A stretch of DNA of 64,000 bases from Bidens hawaiensis (taxonomy: Eukaryota; Streptophyta; Magnoliopsida; Asterales; Asteraceae). The position numbers were made by a program, and so were the translations under genes. Below the pieces are notes generated by a model that saw nothing but the letters and a program-made list of their open reading frames with translations, was not told the origin of the DNA and did no database searches. The stretch is taken from assembly GCA_021521415.1 (NCBI GenBank), contig JAIQDT010001121.1, forward strand, positions 310,001 to 374,000. The letters are read 5' to 3'. Numbering within the stretch: the first letter of the stretch is position 1; every line of letters starts with the position of its first letter. Below, piece by piece: positions 46,032 through 59,277 of this stretch.

Positions 46032-49013
46032 ATGGCATCTCACATTGTTGGTTATCCCCGTATGGGCCCCAAGAGAGAGCTGAAATTTGCTCTTGAATCT
46101 TTCTGGGATGGCAAGAGCAGTGCTGAGGATTTGCAGAAGGTGGCTGCTGATCTCAGATCATCCATCTGGAAACAGATGTCTGATGCTGGCATCAAGTACA
46201 TCCCGAGCAACACCTTCTCATACTACGATCAAGTTCTCGACACCACCGCCATGCTTGGTGCTGTTCCTTCAAGATACAACTGGAATGGTGGTGAGATCGG
46301 TTTCGACACTTATTTCTCCATGGCCAGAGGAAACGCCTCTGTTCCCGCTATGGAAATGACCAAGTGGTTTGACACCAACTAGTAAGTTACACACCGAGGT
46401 TTTTGAATCTTGTTCATTTACATTTTACACCGTGGTTTGATTGTAACACTGATGCCTTTGATGAACAGCCATTTCATTGTCCCAGAGTTGGGCCCTGATG
46501 TCAAATTCTCTTATGCTTCTCACAAGGCTGTGACCGAATACAAGGAAGCCAAGGCTGTAAGTGTTTTTGATATGTTCGTTTAGGATTTTTATCAAAGGGA
46601 TTTAGAAATATCATTGTTAATCTGTTAGTTAATTCTTTATTATGCAGCTTGGAGTAGATACTGTTCCGGTCTTTGTTGGCCCTGTCAGCTACTTATTGCT
46701 ATCAAAACCTGCAAAGGGTGTTGAGAAGACCTTTGATCTTCTATCCCTTCTTGATAAAATCCTACCGATCTACAAGTATGCGTCTTTATTGATCATTTTT
46801 GTTGTTCTCTTTATGTTAAGCTGGAATATAGTTTTCATTAAAATTTCAATAACTTTTGCAGGGAAGTAATTGCTGAGTTGAAGGCAGCAGGTGCTACCTG
46901 GATCCAATTTGATGAGGCTACCCTTGTGAAGGATCTTGAGGGCTACCAGTTGGAAGCTTTCACCAAGGCTTACTCTCAACTAGAATCAGCTTGCTCTGGT
47001 CTTAATGTTCTTGTTGCAACCTACTTTGCTGATGTTCCAGCTGCAGCATTCAAAACCCTAACTTCTTTGCCTGGAGTTACTGGTTTCACTTTTGATTTGG
47101 TCCGTGGTGAAAAGACTCTTGATTTGATCAAGAGCAGCTTCCCATCAGGCAAATACCTATTTGCTGGAGTTGTTGATGGAAGGAACATTTGGGCTAATGA
47201 TCTTGCTGGATCCCTTGCTGTCCTTGAGTCACTCGAGGCTGTTGTGGGTAAAGACAAGCTTGTTGTTTCAACATCTTGCTCACTCCTACACACTGCTGTT
47301 GATCTTGTGAATGAAACCAAGTTGGATGATGAAATCAAATCTTGGCTTGCATTTGCTGCCCAAAAGGTTGTTGAAGTCAATGCATTAGCTAAAGCTCTTG
47401 CTGGTCACAAAGATGAGGTATTTATTGACTCCTTTTTGTTAAATCAATTATTCAATACATACACAGTCAAGTGACAGTTTTTGTGTTTTTATTTCAGGCA
47501 TACTTCTCGGCTAATGCTGCTGCTCAGGCTTCAAGAAAATCCTCCCCAAGAGTGACAAATGAAGCCGTCCAGAAGGCTGTAAGTGATCGTTGATAAATGG
47601 GAATTCACATAGTTTCATTATGATATAATAAGTTCATGCTCAGTTGCTCACTTGTTTTTATATCTCAGGCTGCTGCTTTGAGGGGTTCAGACCACCGTCG
47701 TGCCACCAATGTTAGTGCCAGGTTGGATGCCCAACAAAAGAAACTAAACCTTCCTATTCTCCCAACCACCACCATTGGTTCATTCCCTCAGACCATCGAG
47801 CTCAGGAGAGTTCGTCGTGAGTACAAGGCTAAGAAGTGAGTATTAATTACACCAGTTGATGATGATGCCCTAACAATAATCTTCAAATAACTTTTCTCAC
47901 ACTAAACCTTGTTTTTATAGGATTTCCGAGGAAGAGTATGTTAAAGCCATCAAAGAGGAGATTTACAAGGTCGTCCAACTCCAGGAAGAACTCGATATTG
48001 ATGTCCTCGTCCACGGAGAGCCAGAGGTATATTTACATAATTTATATTGCAATGGTATTTATAAATGGTTGAAATATATCTTCTAAAATGAATATAATAT
48101 TACAGAGAAATGACATGGTTGAGTACTTTGGTGAGCAATTGTCTGGTTTTGCCTTCACTGCCAATGGATGGGTGCAATCATACGGGTCCAGATGTGTCAA
48201 GCCACCAATCATCTACGGTGATGTCAGCCGACCCAAGGCCATGACCGTCTTCTGGTCCTCAATGGCTCAGGAGATGACCAAACGGCCCATGAAGGGTATG
48301 CTTACCGGTCCAGTCACCATCCTCAACTGGTCCTTCGTCCGTAATGACCAGCCCAGGTATAATCATAATATCATATCACAAAACCAAAAACCATTAAAAT
48401 CATTCCACATCGAAATATGTTAAATTTAATATTCTTGTTTGCTTTCAGATTTGAAACTTGCTACCAGATTGCTTTGGCTATTAAAGACGAAGTTGAGGAT
48501 CTTGAAAAGGCTGGAATCACAGTGATCCAAATTGACGAGGCGGCTTTGAGAGAAGGATTGCCACTTAGGAAAGCTGAACATGCATTCTACTTGGACTGGG
48601 CTGTCCACTCCTTCAGAATCACCAATGTAGGCGTTGCTGACACCACCCAAATCCACACCCACATGTGCTACTCCAACTTCAACGACATCATCCACTCCAT
48701 CATCGACATGGATGCTGATGTCATCACCATCGAGAACTCACGGTCTGACGAGAAGCTACTGTCAGTGTTCCGTGAGGGTGTCAAGTACGGTGCAGGAATT
48801 GGGCCCGGTGTGTATGACATTCACTCTCCAAGAATACCATCCACGGAGGAGATTCATGACAGGATTAACAAGATGCTTGCAGTCTTGGAGACCAACATTT
48901 TGTGGGTGAACCCTGACTGTGGGCTCAAGACCCGTAAGTACGGTGAGGTTAAGCCCGCACTGCTGAACATGGTTGCAGCCGCCAAGAAGCTTCGTGCTGA
49001 GCTGGCTAAGTGA
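46032..49013 (+). CDS. METE: Cobalamin-independent methionine synthase (MetE type)
   Basis: Coding exons: 46032-46381, 46469-46556, 46648-46775, 46862-47417, 47498-47578, 47669-47835, 47921-48026, 48106-48356 and 48449-49013; all GT-AG and in frame, giving 763 residues against about 765 for plant MetE. It transfers the methyl group of 5-methyl-tetrahydrofolate triglutamate to homocysteine, making methionine for protein synthesis and S-adenosylmethionine. The protein has two barrel halves. The zinc ligands are visible as H647 and C649 (HTHMCYS), E671 (VITIENSRS) and C733 (NPDCGLK). The start is [18 protein letters not shown], the family N-terminus, with no transit peptide, so the cytosolic form is likely. 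Confidence 0.97.
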
Positions 49014-52000
49014 GGATGATTCTTGAAGACGGGTTGAGTTTATTTACATTGATTGATATTCAATAACTGTGGTTGATTGAAATCGAATGATGATATGGTC
49101 TAGGTGTTGTGTTTTTTGGAGTTTGTTGTTCTCCTGTTATGTCATTGTTATTATGTTCTTTTAGAAATTTAATGGAATTATAAAAAATATATATTTCCTT
49201 TCATTATCCATTGCTGTTCATTTAAAATCTTTTCTTTCTTCAAAATTCTAACAATCTAACCGAGTGGAGGAAATTTTTTAAATCGGGTAATACCAAGCCA
49301 AGCATGAGCTTGAGGTTCTCATGAACAACGCTAGTATGTTGTATGATATATTGATATATGTCCAGAGCAACAATAACTCGTTTATGTTTAAAGTAGAGAG
49401 TGTGTTCGCCAGGAAAAGAAAAAAAAAACTCTTAACCAATTACAACTTTCTAAACTAACCATTTTAAGAATCATGTTAACACATTCAATTTTAGTGTAAC
49501 TTAACCTAAAACACAATATGTTTATTAAACAATTTTCATTGTTCTAAAAGCCTAATTACTTTTGTAAATTTAGAAGTAGAGTAACATTATAAAGTATAAT
49601 TGTGTAAAAATAAAAATATACTATGTAAATACTTTATAATTGTGTAAAAATATAAATATACTATGTAAATTGAACAACAAAAGGTCAGTAATATTCATAT
49701 ACGTTCATAATTTACTGTTGTAAATTATAAGGGTATGAAATAATGATATGATTTAGAGCATCAAAGATAAACAAAGTTAGGATTTGCTTATTAAGTTAAT
49801 AAGGCATAAAGAGGAACAACACAAATCAAAGGGTGTTTTTATAACTTAAACAAACCAACAAGGTGTATATTGAAATAAACTACTATCCTAGTCAAAAGTC
49901 AATGTATTGCCAGATGTAAATGATGTGGAAAGGAGAGAGATGGGATGGTTTAAAATTTTAATATTTTATAGAAATTCTAAACAAATTCCTTGAATTAACT
50001 TTAATACTTTATTCCATCTCATATAATCTTTTTATATTGTTTATAAAACTTCATTTACTACTACTAGAGGCCAAGACTTTTTAAACATATGATGACATAG
50101 GGAGGTGGTATTGGTCCTATTGGACATATTTTGTGTGTTTGATTTGTAACTTGTATAAGATACCGCAAATTAATAATTTAAAAAAGATAAAGAGGCTAGA
50201 CATATTATCATTTTAATTAAGAAACTATTTTTGTGACGATTTTACAGTTAGTAATTATCGTTTAGATACATATGAACCAAAGTTATATATGAACATATGA
50301 TTAATGATTTATATGTGTAATTTAATCCGGATACTTAAATGAATACAATAAGCATAAATAATACGTTAAGTAATTACATAAAAAATCATCATTCATATTC
50401 GTATTTGTATTACTATATCACTTTTTATCATCAAAATTGTTACATAACATACGACATCAATAACACTTCACATAATCATGTGGTTTCTCCATGTGATTGT
50501 TCTTCCTCTAGCACTCTATACCATTTTATTAATATTAAATAATGTCTACCAAGTGATTTTGTTATTTATTTTCGTCCAAATATATAAATAATATGTACCT
50601 CATCCGGTCAATTTTGGCGTCACATTATCTTAAGTTATTGCCACTTTATTGTATGTTATGTGACGTAAGTATTTATTAAGTATTAGAAAAAATACATGCC
50701 ACGAGGTTAACACTTAGCAGTCAAGTGTCAAACCTTCTTTACTTGTATAACGTATTTACATGCATTTTGGCTTTTGCTCTTGGAAAGCAATAGTGGCATT
50801 TAGTCATTTAGATACTCTCATTACACCAACAATTTAAATAGACCGAATAAACTTTTGTATTAGGGTATTCTCCAAACTCCGTTGTTTATGTTTATGGACA
50901 AGTGACCGAACGAAGTTTATAATGGTCAAAACTGAACTGAAAACCAAATTTGAAATTAGCTCGGTTTAAGCTTTAAGCCGAAAAATCCAAACTCTAATAC
51001 GATTAACAATTTACGATATCAAAAACAACTATAGCGTCATAATGGGTAACGGGTTAAAATCAAACTAGGAAAATTCATAGTCTAAATTGACTAGAGATGT
51101 ATTATTGTAATTGACTAATGTTATGGGTTGTACAAGCAAGCCAGCATAGACGAATTCAGTTTCTTCGGTTTAACACAAATCAAATTTCTTAAAATTGATA
51201 TGTAATTCGGTTCAGTTTTGAATGGTTTTGGATGTTTGATTGGTTATTAACACCTCTAATGAGACTGTTACATAACCGTATACTATACTCTATTTAAAAC
51301 TCTCATGTATGCCAAAACTCTCATCTATTCTTGTTGTAGTAAAGACGTGTCCGTAGTCGTATTAATCTATTCTTGTAGTTTATTAAGATTTCTTTTTATT
51401 TTATTATAACTATAATTGTTATAAATTAGTTTTAATTTATTTCAATCAGATATTACTTCACTTCTGACTGGTAATATGTGGTCTAGATGAATTCACATTG
51501 TAATCAATATTTTGCTTGCTAAACCAATTTCGGTCCCACAAGACATCTATAGAGACATGAATCATAAATGACAAACCATATTTCAAGAAGTCCTGCTAAG
51601 CACACATCACTCACAAACACACAATCATCAAAATTGTGAATAATGTTTTGAAGACTAGTGGACACACTAAACCCACAAATCATGTTTCTTTTATAAAGAA
51701 TGAAAAATGATAAGAAGAATAGTTAACATGATTTTCAAATCCTAAAATTATTGTATTTGTAATAACAATTACCAACAAGAGGTGTAATGAACGGTGAGCG
51801 GCATTCATCTAAGTATGTTTGCGAACACATGCTATGTTTGATGCTCGTGATTATTTATGTAGAGATGAGTATATGTATAGTATAAGATCAGAAACATCTT
51901 TATGAACCACTTTTATGATTTTTATTTTCTCTATATAGTGATAAAACGTAGTCCTCTATAAAAGGTATATAAGTGTTAGCGAGATCAGATCAATAACATA

Positions 52001-52617
52001 TGTTTTTTCATTATAATTAGTTTAATGTAACAAAACATATATTATAAGATCTAATTGCTTGTTGTGTTTGAACGCTTTGGTTTGCTGGCTAATCCTAAGC
52101 CTTAGTGGGATAACCGACATGTACATGTCTAATTGTGCTTACACGACAAAAACATTGTTGGCCCAATGAGTCCAAGGCAAAGTCAAAACCAACAAACCCT
52201 TATCATAAGCTGGACGAATTAGCTGGTATTCAGGCGCCACATAGAGTCAAATTAGGCTATACGTATGTAATTATTTTTACATATATTCTACTAGTGATAA
52301 CTATAAGGGAGCATAATGTAAGACATAGAAAAGATTAGGATCCAAGTAGAAAATAAAAAGAGAAAAAATAACCACATCAGCAAGCAAGAATCTTTGGTGG
52401 CTTCACACTTTGAAAAACCTAAATTATTACTGTATTTATTTATATTTGTATAATATAAATTTGGGGGAAAGAAAACAAAATAATAATATATATAATCCCA
52501 TTCTTCTTCTTCATCATCTTGCTTCCCTGTTAATTACATAATAATAATAATAATTACTCTTTCTCTTTCTCTCATCCTGTAATCCACACGCTTTTGTAAT
52601 CCTTCATTCCAATTAAA
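49014..52617. other. 3'UTR and intergenic region
   Basis: The first ~180 bp is the likely METE 3'UTR (AATGGAATTATAAAAAA near 49170). The rest is AT-rich with no supported gene. A duplicated piece of about 35 bp around TATAATTGTGTAAAAATA(T/A)AAATATACTATGTAAAT is at 49596-49675. A diverged CGGTT-rich dispersed repeat may lie at 50880-51260. The last ~100 bp (CT-rich, TTCTTCTTCATCATC) is the likely leader of the next gene. Confidence 0.5.
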
Positions 52618-55600
52618 ATGCAGGTGAGTTCCAACTACTACTAATCGATTCATATTAATAATAATAATTTATGATTTGTGATTGAAACTTATTATTACAG
52701 ACGAGAACGGTACACGTAGGACATCTGTCAGATCTAGCTACCGAAAGAGAAATTCACGAGTTTTTCTCCTTTTCCGGTGACATTGAGCAAGTTGAGATCT
52801 GTCGGTCAGTATATTATATATATTATATATCGAGTTTAATTTATTTTTTGATTTTGTTACGGCTATTATTATTATTAATAATAATAATACATACATGTTG
52901 TATTGTAATTGACGGTTGCAGTGATTCACAACAACACAAGACTGCGTTTGTGACGTTTAAAGATCCTAAAGCTCTTGAAATTGCCTTATTGCTTTCGGTA
53001 ATCCATCACTCAATTTACTTATTGTTATTCATTCACTTTTAGGGTTTTCAAAATGATATTATTATTAGTATTTGTTATATTAGTCTGGAAAATTAGACAA
53101 TTGCAAAAGTGAAATACATGGGAGTGCTACTTTACTTGATAATTTCACTTCTCTGTTTCGTAACCTAGCCTTGTACCCACCGCAGTGTATTAGCGCGCAC
53201 TCGGTTGCTATAGGTTAAGTTATGATCACGTTACGGGTACCGACACCAAACACAAAAACTGGATTAGTAACACGTAGAATACTCGTATGGCTTATGATAC
53301 AAAAAAAAGCAACATGGTTAACGCAATGTTTATTTTGTCGGTAAAATCGGGCGTTGCGGCAGCAAGTCGATGTGAATTCAGTCGGTTTCGGTTACATTCG
53401 TTACGGTACCGAAACTAAAACAGAAAAAATTGCATAGCTTATGATACAAAAAGTTACATTAAAACGACGTTTATTTGGTCTACCTGGGCGTTGCGGCAAT
53501 GAGTCGACGGGAATTGGGCGCTTTTTGTTACATCCGTTACCAACTAAACAAAAAAAAATTACATATTTAAAGCCAAAAATAAATAAAAACAATAAAATAA
53601 TAAAAAAAATGTTCTGCATCACTGGCCAACGATAAGACTTCTGCACTTTGAAGTTTTTGATGTTAAGGAAATATTCTTTCGATTTTAGGCGTGCATGGAG
53701 GATCATTATGTTATTTTGTATTTAGTTAAGGTTCAAAATCTTCAAAAGTTTGGATTGTATGGAATCATTATGTTAATTAATTATTAGTCAGGGGTAAGTT
53801 TTATTTTAATGATAACCTGGTCTAATATTTTGGACAAAAGGAGAGATCTTTATTGAAAATTTTATGTGATACTGAATACTGTTACAATTCAATGATTTTT
53901 GTATTGAATTTTTCTCATTTGAGTTGTATATGTATGCATTTATACTTGATTTAAAATATACACAAAATCATCTATTGCCATTATTTGGAAATTTGGAATT
54001 TTTAATAGTTATTAGCAAATTTGCAACCACTCAAGTCAACAAATTATGACCACAGATTTGTGGCTGCATAGTCATTCCACTTTGTCCAGCGCAGACTTTT
54101 GGTCCTACTTTGAATTACACAGGCAAAGTTCCAAAATTACAATTAAAGAATCATTAATATTGACACTGTTTTTTTTTAAATATTTTGCTGATCAACCTTT
54201 TGTTTGTCTTTATGCTAGATGGAATCCATATTTGTAAATACTTTAATTATCATTGTTTAAGCACATCTTGGGTCCACTGTTACCACTATTTAGTTGGCTC
54301 GTTATTAATTTAAACGCTTTTCGGTTATGGTGTTGCATGCTTAGCCAACTTCAAGCAGTTGGAATTTAGTCAAACTGCATCGGGTATTTCTTTTATAACC
54401 AAAAGTTGTTTTACAGTAATTTACAACATCTTTCTGCATTAGTTAACTGTGAAGTTTCATATTTTATAGAAGCATATTACTCTTCCTTTACTATCCACTA
54501 TAATATAGGGTGCATGCTTTGCTGTCTTGCTTATTAATAGTGTTTAAAAGTGCATGATGTGGTTGCATTATCATCATCCAAAAGTAAAGCTGTCATAATG
54601 ACTATTTTAATCATAAACAGGCTGATAACATCTATTAGCTTTATTATGCAAAAGGTCCCACTTTATGCCATCAAATTTTAAGAAAATTGGAAATTATATA
54701 TTCTATGTACATTTTTTACAGGGAGCAACCATAGTGGATCAGATTGTTAGCATTACTCCTGCAGAAAATTATGTGCCAAAATCTGAGTTGCGGGTATCGT
54801 TATTACTGTACATACAAATATCTTGATTATTTTCTTTTATTGTGTTTGAACTTATGTTGTGATGCTACTTCTTGCAGGAAGTTCATGAAGTAGATAATGA
54901 TGTCAGCATGACTCCCGAAAACTCTTCACCATCTGCACCAGAGGTAATAGCTTCCTAACTTATAATTCTGTTTCTGTTTTTTCTTATATAAATTATATTA
55001 TATTGACAGTTGACTTATATATTAATAATGTGTTACACAGTCAAATAGTAGTTCTCCTCGTAGTGGTAATGTGTACATGAGTAAAGCACAAGTTGTCGTG
55101 TCAAGTGTTCTGGCAAAAGGTTCGGCAATTAAGCAAGATGCGGTGAATAAAGCTAAAGCATTTGATGAAAAACATCAATTAAGAGCCAATGCAACCGCTA
55201 GAGTGAATTCTTTTGAGAAAAGAGTAAGGCTTTCAGAGAAATTTAATGTCGGGGTCTCGGTTGTAAATGAAAAGGTGAAATCTGTGGATCAAAAGCTTCA
55301 AGTTTCAGATAAAACAATGGCTGCATTACTGGCAGCCGAGAGGAAACTTAATGACACGGGATCAGCTGTCAAATCAAGCAGGTTTGGTCTTCTTCAGTTT
55401 CTTGTAATCCAACTTATTTAAGTTTCTGAAACGTTAGTTTAACATCTTAAACCATGTTTAGGTATGTAACTGCTGGAGCAGCTTGGCTTAATGGGGCTTT
55501 TGGTAAAGTGGCAAAAGCGGGACAAGTTGCAGGAACAAAAACTAGACAAAAATGGAATTTGGCAGTCTCAAATTTAACTGCAAAGGTATGTTTTTTATTT

Positions 55601-55718
55601 AAAAGAAATTTGGATAAAAATAAAAAACAAAGGCTTGTGCATGATTATATTCTTAAACCTTGTTATGAGCTTTTCTCAAATGAATTTGGATTTGCAGGAT
55701 TCGCCAATTGCTGCATAA
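52618..55718 (+). CDS. BPA1: BPA1-like RRM protein (binding partner of ACD11 family)
   Basis: Exons: 52618-52623, 52701-52804, 52922-52997, 54722-54793, 54878-54943, 55041-55381, 55462-55585 and 55698-55718; GT-AG throughout, 269 residues. The first coding exon holds only ATG CAG. An RRM occupies residues 3-80 (RTVHVGHLSDLATEREI, then KTAFVTFKDPKALEIAL), followed by an acidic linker and a helical C-terminal half with ALLAAERKLNDTGSAV and WLNGAFGKVAKAG. This arrangement matches the recalled Arabidopsis BPA1/BPL proteins, which bind the sphingolipid-transfer protein ACD11 and affect cell-death and defence control. The RRM may mediate protein rather than RNA contact. The exact paralogue is unsure. 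Confidence 0.85.
53285..53560 (+). repeat. Diverged tandem duplication in BPA1 intron 3
   Basis: Two units (about 53289-53430 and 53437-53560) share GCTTATGATACAAAAA, TGTTTATTT, GGGCGTTGCGGCA, GAGTCGA/AAGTCGA and GTTACAT(T/C)CGTTAC. They account for part of the unusually long 1.7-kb intron 52998-54721. No coding potential. Confidence 0.55.
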
Positions 55719-58150
55719 GCCGTGTTTATAGATGGCTGCATTCTTGTTGATCATATGGAGTTCTCAATCATCAGAATGATTGCTGAGATCCATTTCAGAT
55801 TTGGAAGCTTGGTGTGTGAAATTGGACATATTTTTTATTGGCAGTTTTGTGATTCATTTATTAGTTAATTGTCGTCCTGTAATTTTTAAGCGTGCAACTG
55901 CAAAGACGTAAGTAATGATGTAAAATTGGTTTTAACAATCTCTACTTTCTAGCTACAGGGTCTTGGTTTGAATATTACTAAGGTGCTCAAAATAGTATAT
56001 CCATAAACTAATTTTGATATCTGAAATTTGTATCTAACATATCGGATATCTGAAATTTTAGATGGTTAATCCAAGTATCGAATGTTTTAGCAAACAGTTT
56101 AACTGATGCTTTCCTTCTAGTAAAACAGTCACTTTTGATGACTTTAATTTAAGTTCATTATTTGCTTTAATAATCATTGGTTTAGAAGCATGTGTTAGTT
56201 GATTTATGTACTGTGTTTCGTATGTTGGGTGTTGAATGTGGATGTTAAGCAAACGTCAAAGGATGATTAAACTGCTTAAGGTGGGCTGCGATTTTGATAA
56301 CATATCAAAGTTGGTTTGTGTAAAGCCAATGGATGTTCACGGATTCATTCATGGCGAGGTGGCTTGTCATAGGGATATTTCGTTCAAGCTAGATTATGGG
56401 TCGATAAGAAGTCACTTAAGTGAAATTTCCTCGGCTATCTTCGCATTTGAATCTTCCAAGATTAGCAAAATTAATTATTGCTATTCAGCACTATATTGTT
56501 CAACTTGATCAATTAACATTAACAACGCTATGCTCTTATACAACAAGTAGCGCTTCAATTAGAAGAAGATACGTAGTCTTGGATGAGTGAAGCCTCGAGT
56601 AAATTCTTGGTCCACTCCCCAAAAATGGAAATCCAAAGAAACTCATGTAATCAATTACCTTTATAAGCATATGATGTTTGGTTCAAATCATCAAGTATTG
56701 ACTAGTCAAATTTTAATTATTGCTTTTTATTTTTATAGAAAAATAACACTTTTTTGTCTGTCACGTCAGACAAAAAAAGGAAAGAAAACGTACATGCTGT
56801 TAATCTTGGTTGAAAAGGCAGATGACCATACAAAGGTGACTATGCATCTAGATGTGTCGACCCTGGATCTTTTACCTGGTTTTGTGTTAACTATCTATCT
56901 AAACAGGGGTGATGAATGACACTACATCATTTAGATGATTCCAAAAATGTATCAAGATGCTCAAGATCCGATTTATCATGTTTTACTTAAACTATGACAT
57001 AATCAATTAGTATTTGACCCATCTGTGGACGGGAATATCAACTCTGTGATGACTACATTGCTTTGGTTTTTAAATTTTTTTTTTTGTAACATACATAGGA
57101 TATGAATCAAAACATTACGCTGAGATGTGACTATTTCTACCTTCTTGCAGGTAAAAAGCAATGACAACTTAGTTTTGTGTCATTTATCTAAACTGATGCC
57201 TTAACTTTATTTGTTATGTATAATGGACTGTTAAAACGTGTATTTTTTTTTGTTGTTAATATAATAGATGTAGTTTTTAGTAGCTGCAATATAGACATGT
57301 TCGGTTAGAAGTAGTTGTTGATAAAAAAGCTTACCGTCTATATATATGCTGTTTTATTTAATAAAAAACCAGTTAAATTATCTACAACAACATTTCAAGT
57401 TACTTGATTTGTCTGTGACCTCTTCAATGACAGCAGCCCATAACACAGCAGATCCTACTTCATCAGTTATAATTTGAGTAATGCAATCATCAACTTGATT
57501 GTAGTTATGCCCAGTTTACTAATCAACTGGTCAATTGGGGTTATCATTTATCCTTAATGGGACCGACTAAGAAAATTGTAACCGAAAGAACTAATATAAT
57601 TAGATAAAACATTTTGTCAGCAAAAAAATACAAATTTGCTACTGTTAAAATAACTTTTATAAATCACATCATCATCTAGATGACTCTAAAAAGTATCCAA
57701 ATGCTTAAGATCCGGTTTATCATGTTTTACTTAAAACTATAGCATAATCAATTTGAAAGGTGTTAAACGTACATCCAAACATTCCAAAGTCCAAACTAAG
57801 CCCGTCCAATTGCATTAATCCATTTTATAACCCACACATCCAAACACCATCGTAACGATTCCGTGGGGTAAAAAGTAAACCGTAAAAACATATTACCGGT
57901 TAAAAACACGAAACGTGTTAACCTTACACCCCATCCACGTGGCACATGTTAAGATGGGATTTACGTGGCCGCACATCTCTCTATTGAGACCCACTCAACC
58001 CGTTTGGGTACCTGCGACATTTCAACCTTTTCCTTAATTGTGAAATTCCATTTTCACCCCTTCCTCCTCCCTCTGCGCATTTGGGCATATTCTCAAGATC
58101 CTCATAATATTATTATCACCACCATCTTTAATTAATAATATACCAATTTC
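55719..58150. other. Intergenic region, no supported gene
   Basis: The first ~200 bp is probably the BPA1-like 3'UTR. A 90-residue ORF at 56236-56508 and a 110-codon ORF at 56587-56919 have no recognisable domain. Two related ~85-bp segments are described separately. The right end turns into the promoter of the ankyrin-RCC1 gene, with TACGTGGC and CACGTGGCAC motifs near 57939-57970. Confidence 0.5.
56922..57754 (+). repeat. Direct repeat pair ~740 bp apart
   Basis: 56922-57007 and 57665-57754 share TAGATGA(T/C)TC, AGATCCG(A/G)TTTATCATGTTTTACTT and ATAATCAATT in the same order. The DNA between them has no ORF. It could be a tandem duplication or the ends of a small element. Confidence 0.55.
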
Positions 58151-59277
58151 AGACGCATTCATTCCAAATTCAGAGAGGGAGGGAGCGGATCATATCAAAT
58201 CAAATCGAATTGAATTGGGTTTTCATTGTTCTTGATTCTTCGTACCAAAAGATTCTTACTTGATTCAAGGTAATGGGTTTCTTTTCATTTTCTTGATTTC
58301 GGTCAATCTTCAATTAGGGTTTGTTTTAATGCATGTCATTGTCGATTGGGTTTTTATTGGTTTTGATTCTTGACACCGAAAGATTCTGACTTGATTTAAT
58401 GTGACGGGTTTCGTTTAATTTTATGGATTTGGCTGAATTTTGAATTAGGGTTAGTTTTAGTAATTGGAATTTTGGTCTAATTTGTTCCGATTTCGATTGC
58501 GAATAATTTTGATGAGAAAGATGCTTTCTTGTTGTAGGGTTTGTTTAATTTTGACTTTTTATAAAATAAAAATTGAATCTTTTTGTGTTGTTTAGATGTG
58601 TACATCACACACTTGAAATATCAACGTACGTGCATTGTAAATTTAGCGATCGGTACGTTTCGATTTGGTAATGGGTCGATCTCGGTGTCCCATTTAGGGC
58701 AAATTGTGATTGCAGCAATTATGTATCAAATTTTCTTCTTGTATGTCTAAACTGTGATTGAAAATTTGAAACCATCCTCTTTTGAGGGTCAACAGTTTCA
58801 TAATTATTATTATTTTCGCAACTGATGTTTGCATATGTGTGTAATTTAAGGCTACCTTGTATTCAAATCTTGAATCAAGTAAAGATTTTGTCTGATGTTA
58901 AGGTGTTAAATTGGAATTTGAATTAACTGTATAATAATATATAATAATTGCGTAATGTGTTCACCTTCGTCATAGATTATGTTCTTTTTGTATCTCATAT
59001 AAAGTATGTTTAGTTTGAATTCTGATTGTTTTTTTTTACTTGTAGGTGATTCAAAATGCGCGGTGTTGTCTACTAACTTCTGTGTCGCTGAATCTTCAGA
59101 ATATGTGATGGCGCATTTGTGAACTGTTTCAGTGTTTCTTTAGTTGGTCTACGATTACAATAAACATGGCGTTGTAGCAGTTGCTTGGCGTTTGCAGTTT
59201 GATATTTACAGATCTTTATACTCTTCAGTTATTAGATTAACTAACAGTAGTTGTTCGGAAAGGATTCGTAGCTAGTG
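58151..59277 (+). other. 5'UTR of the ankyrin-RCC1 gene, with intron and micro-uORFs
   Basis: A leader exon ends at 58269 (TTCAAG|GTAATG), an intron of 776 bp follows (58270-59045, ending TTGTAG), and a second leader part runs to the ATG at 59278. That part contains upstream ATGs at 59056 (7 codons with stop), 59103 (ATG-TGA), 59108 (5 codons) and 59166 (4 codons). Confidence 0.65.

Noticed and set aside
56236..56508. 90-codon ORF between the BPA1-like and ankyrin-RCC1 genes
   Set aside because: No domain, no promoter or splice context, and composition like the surrounding intergenic DNA.
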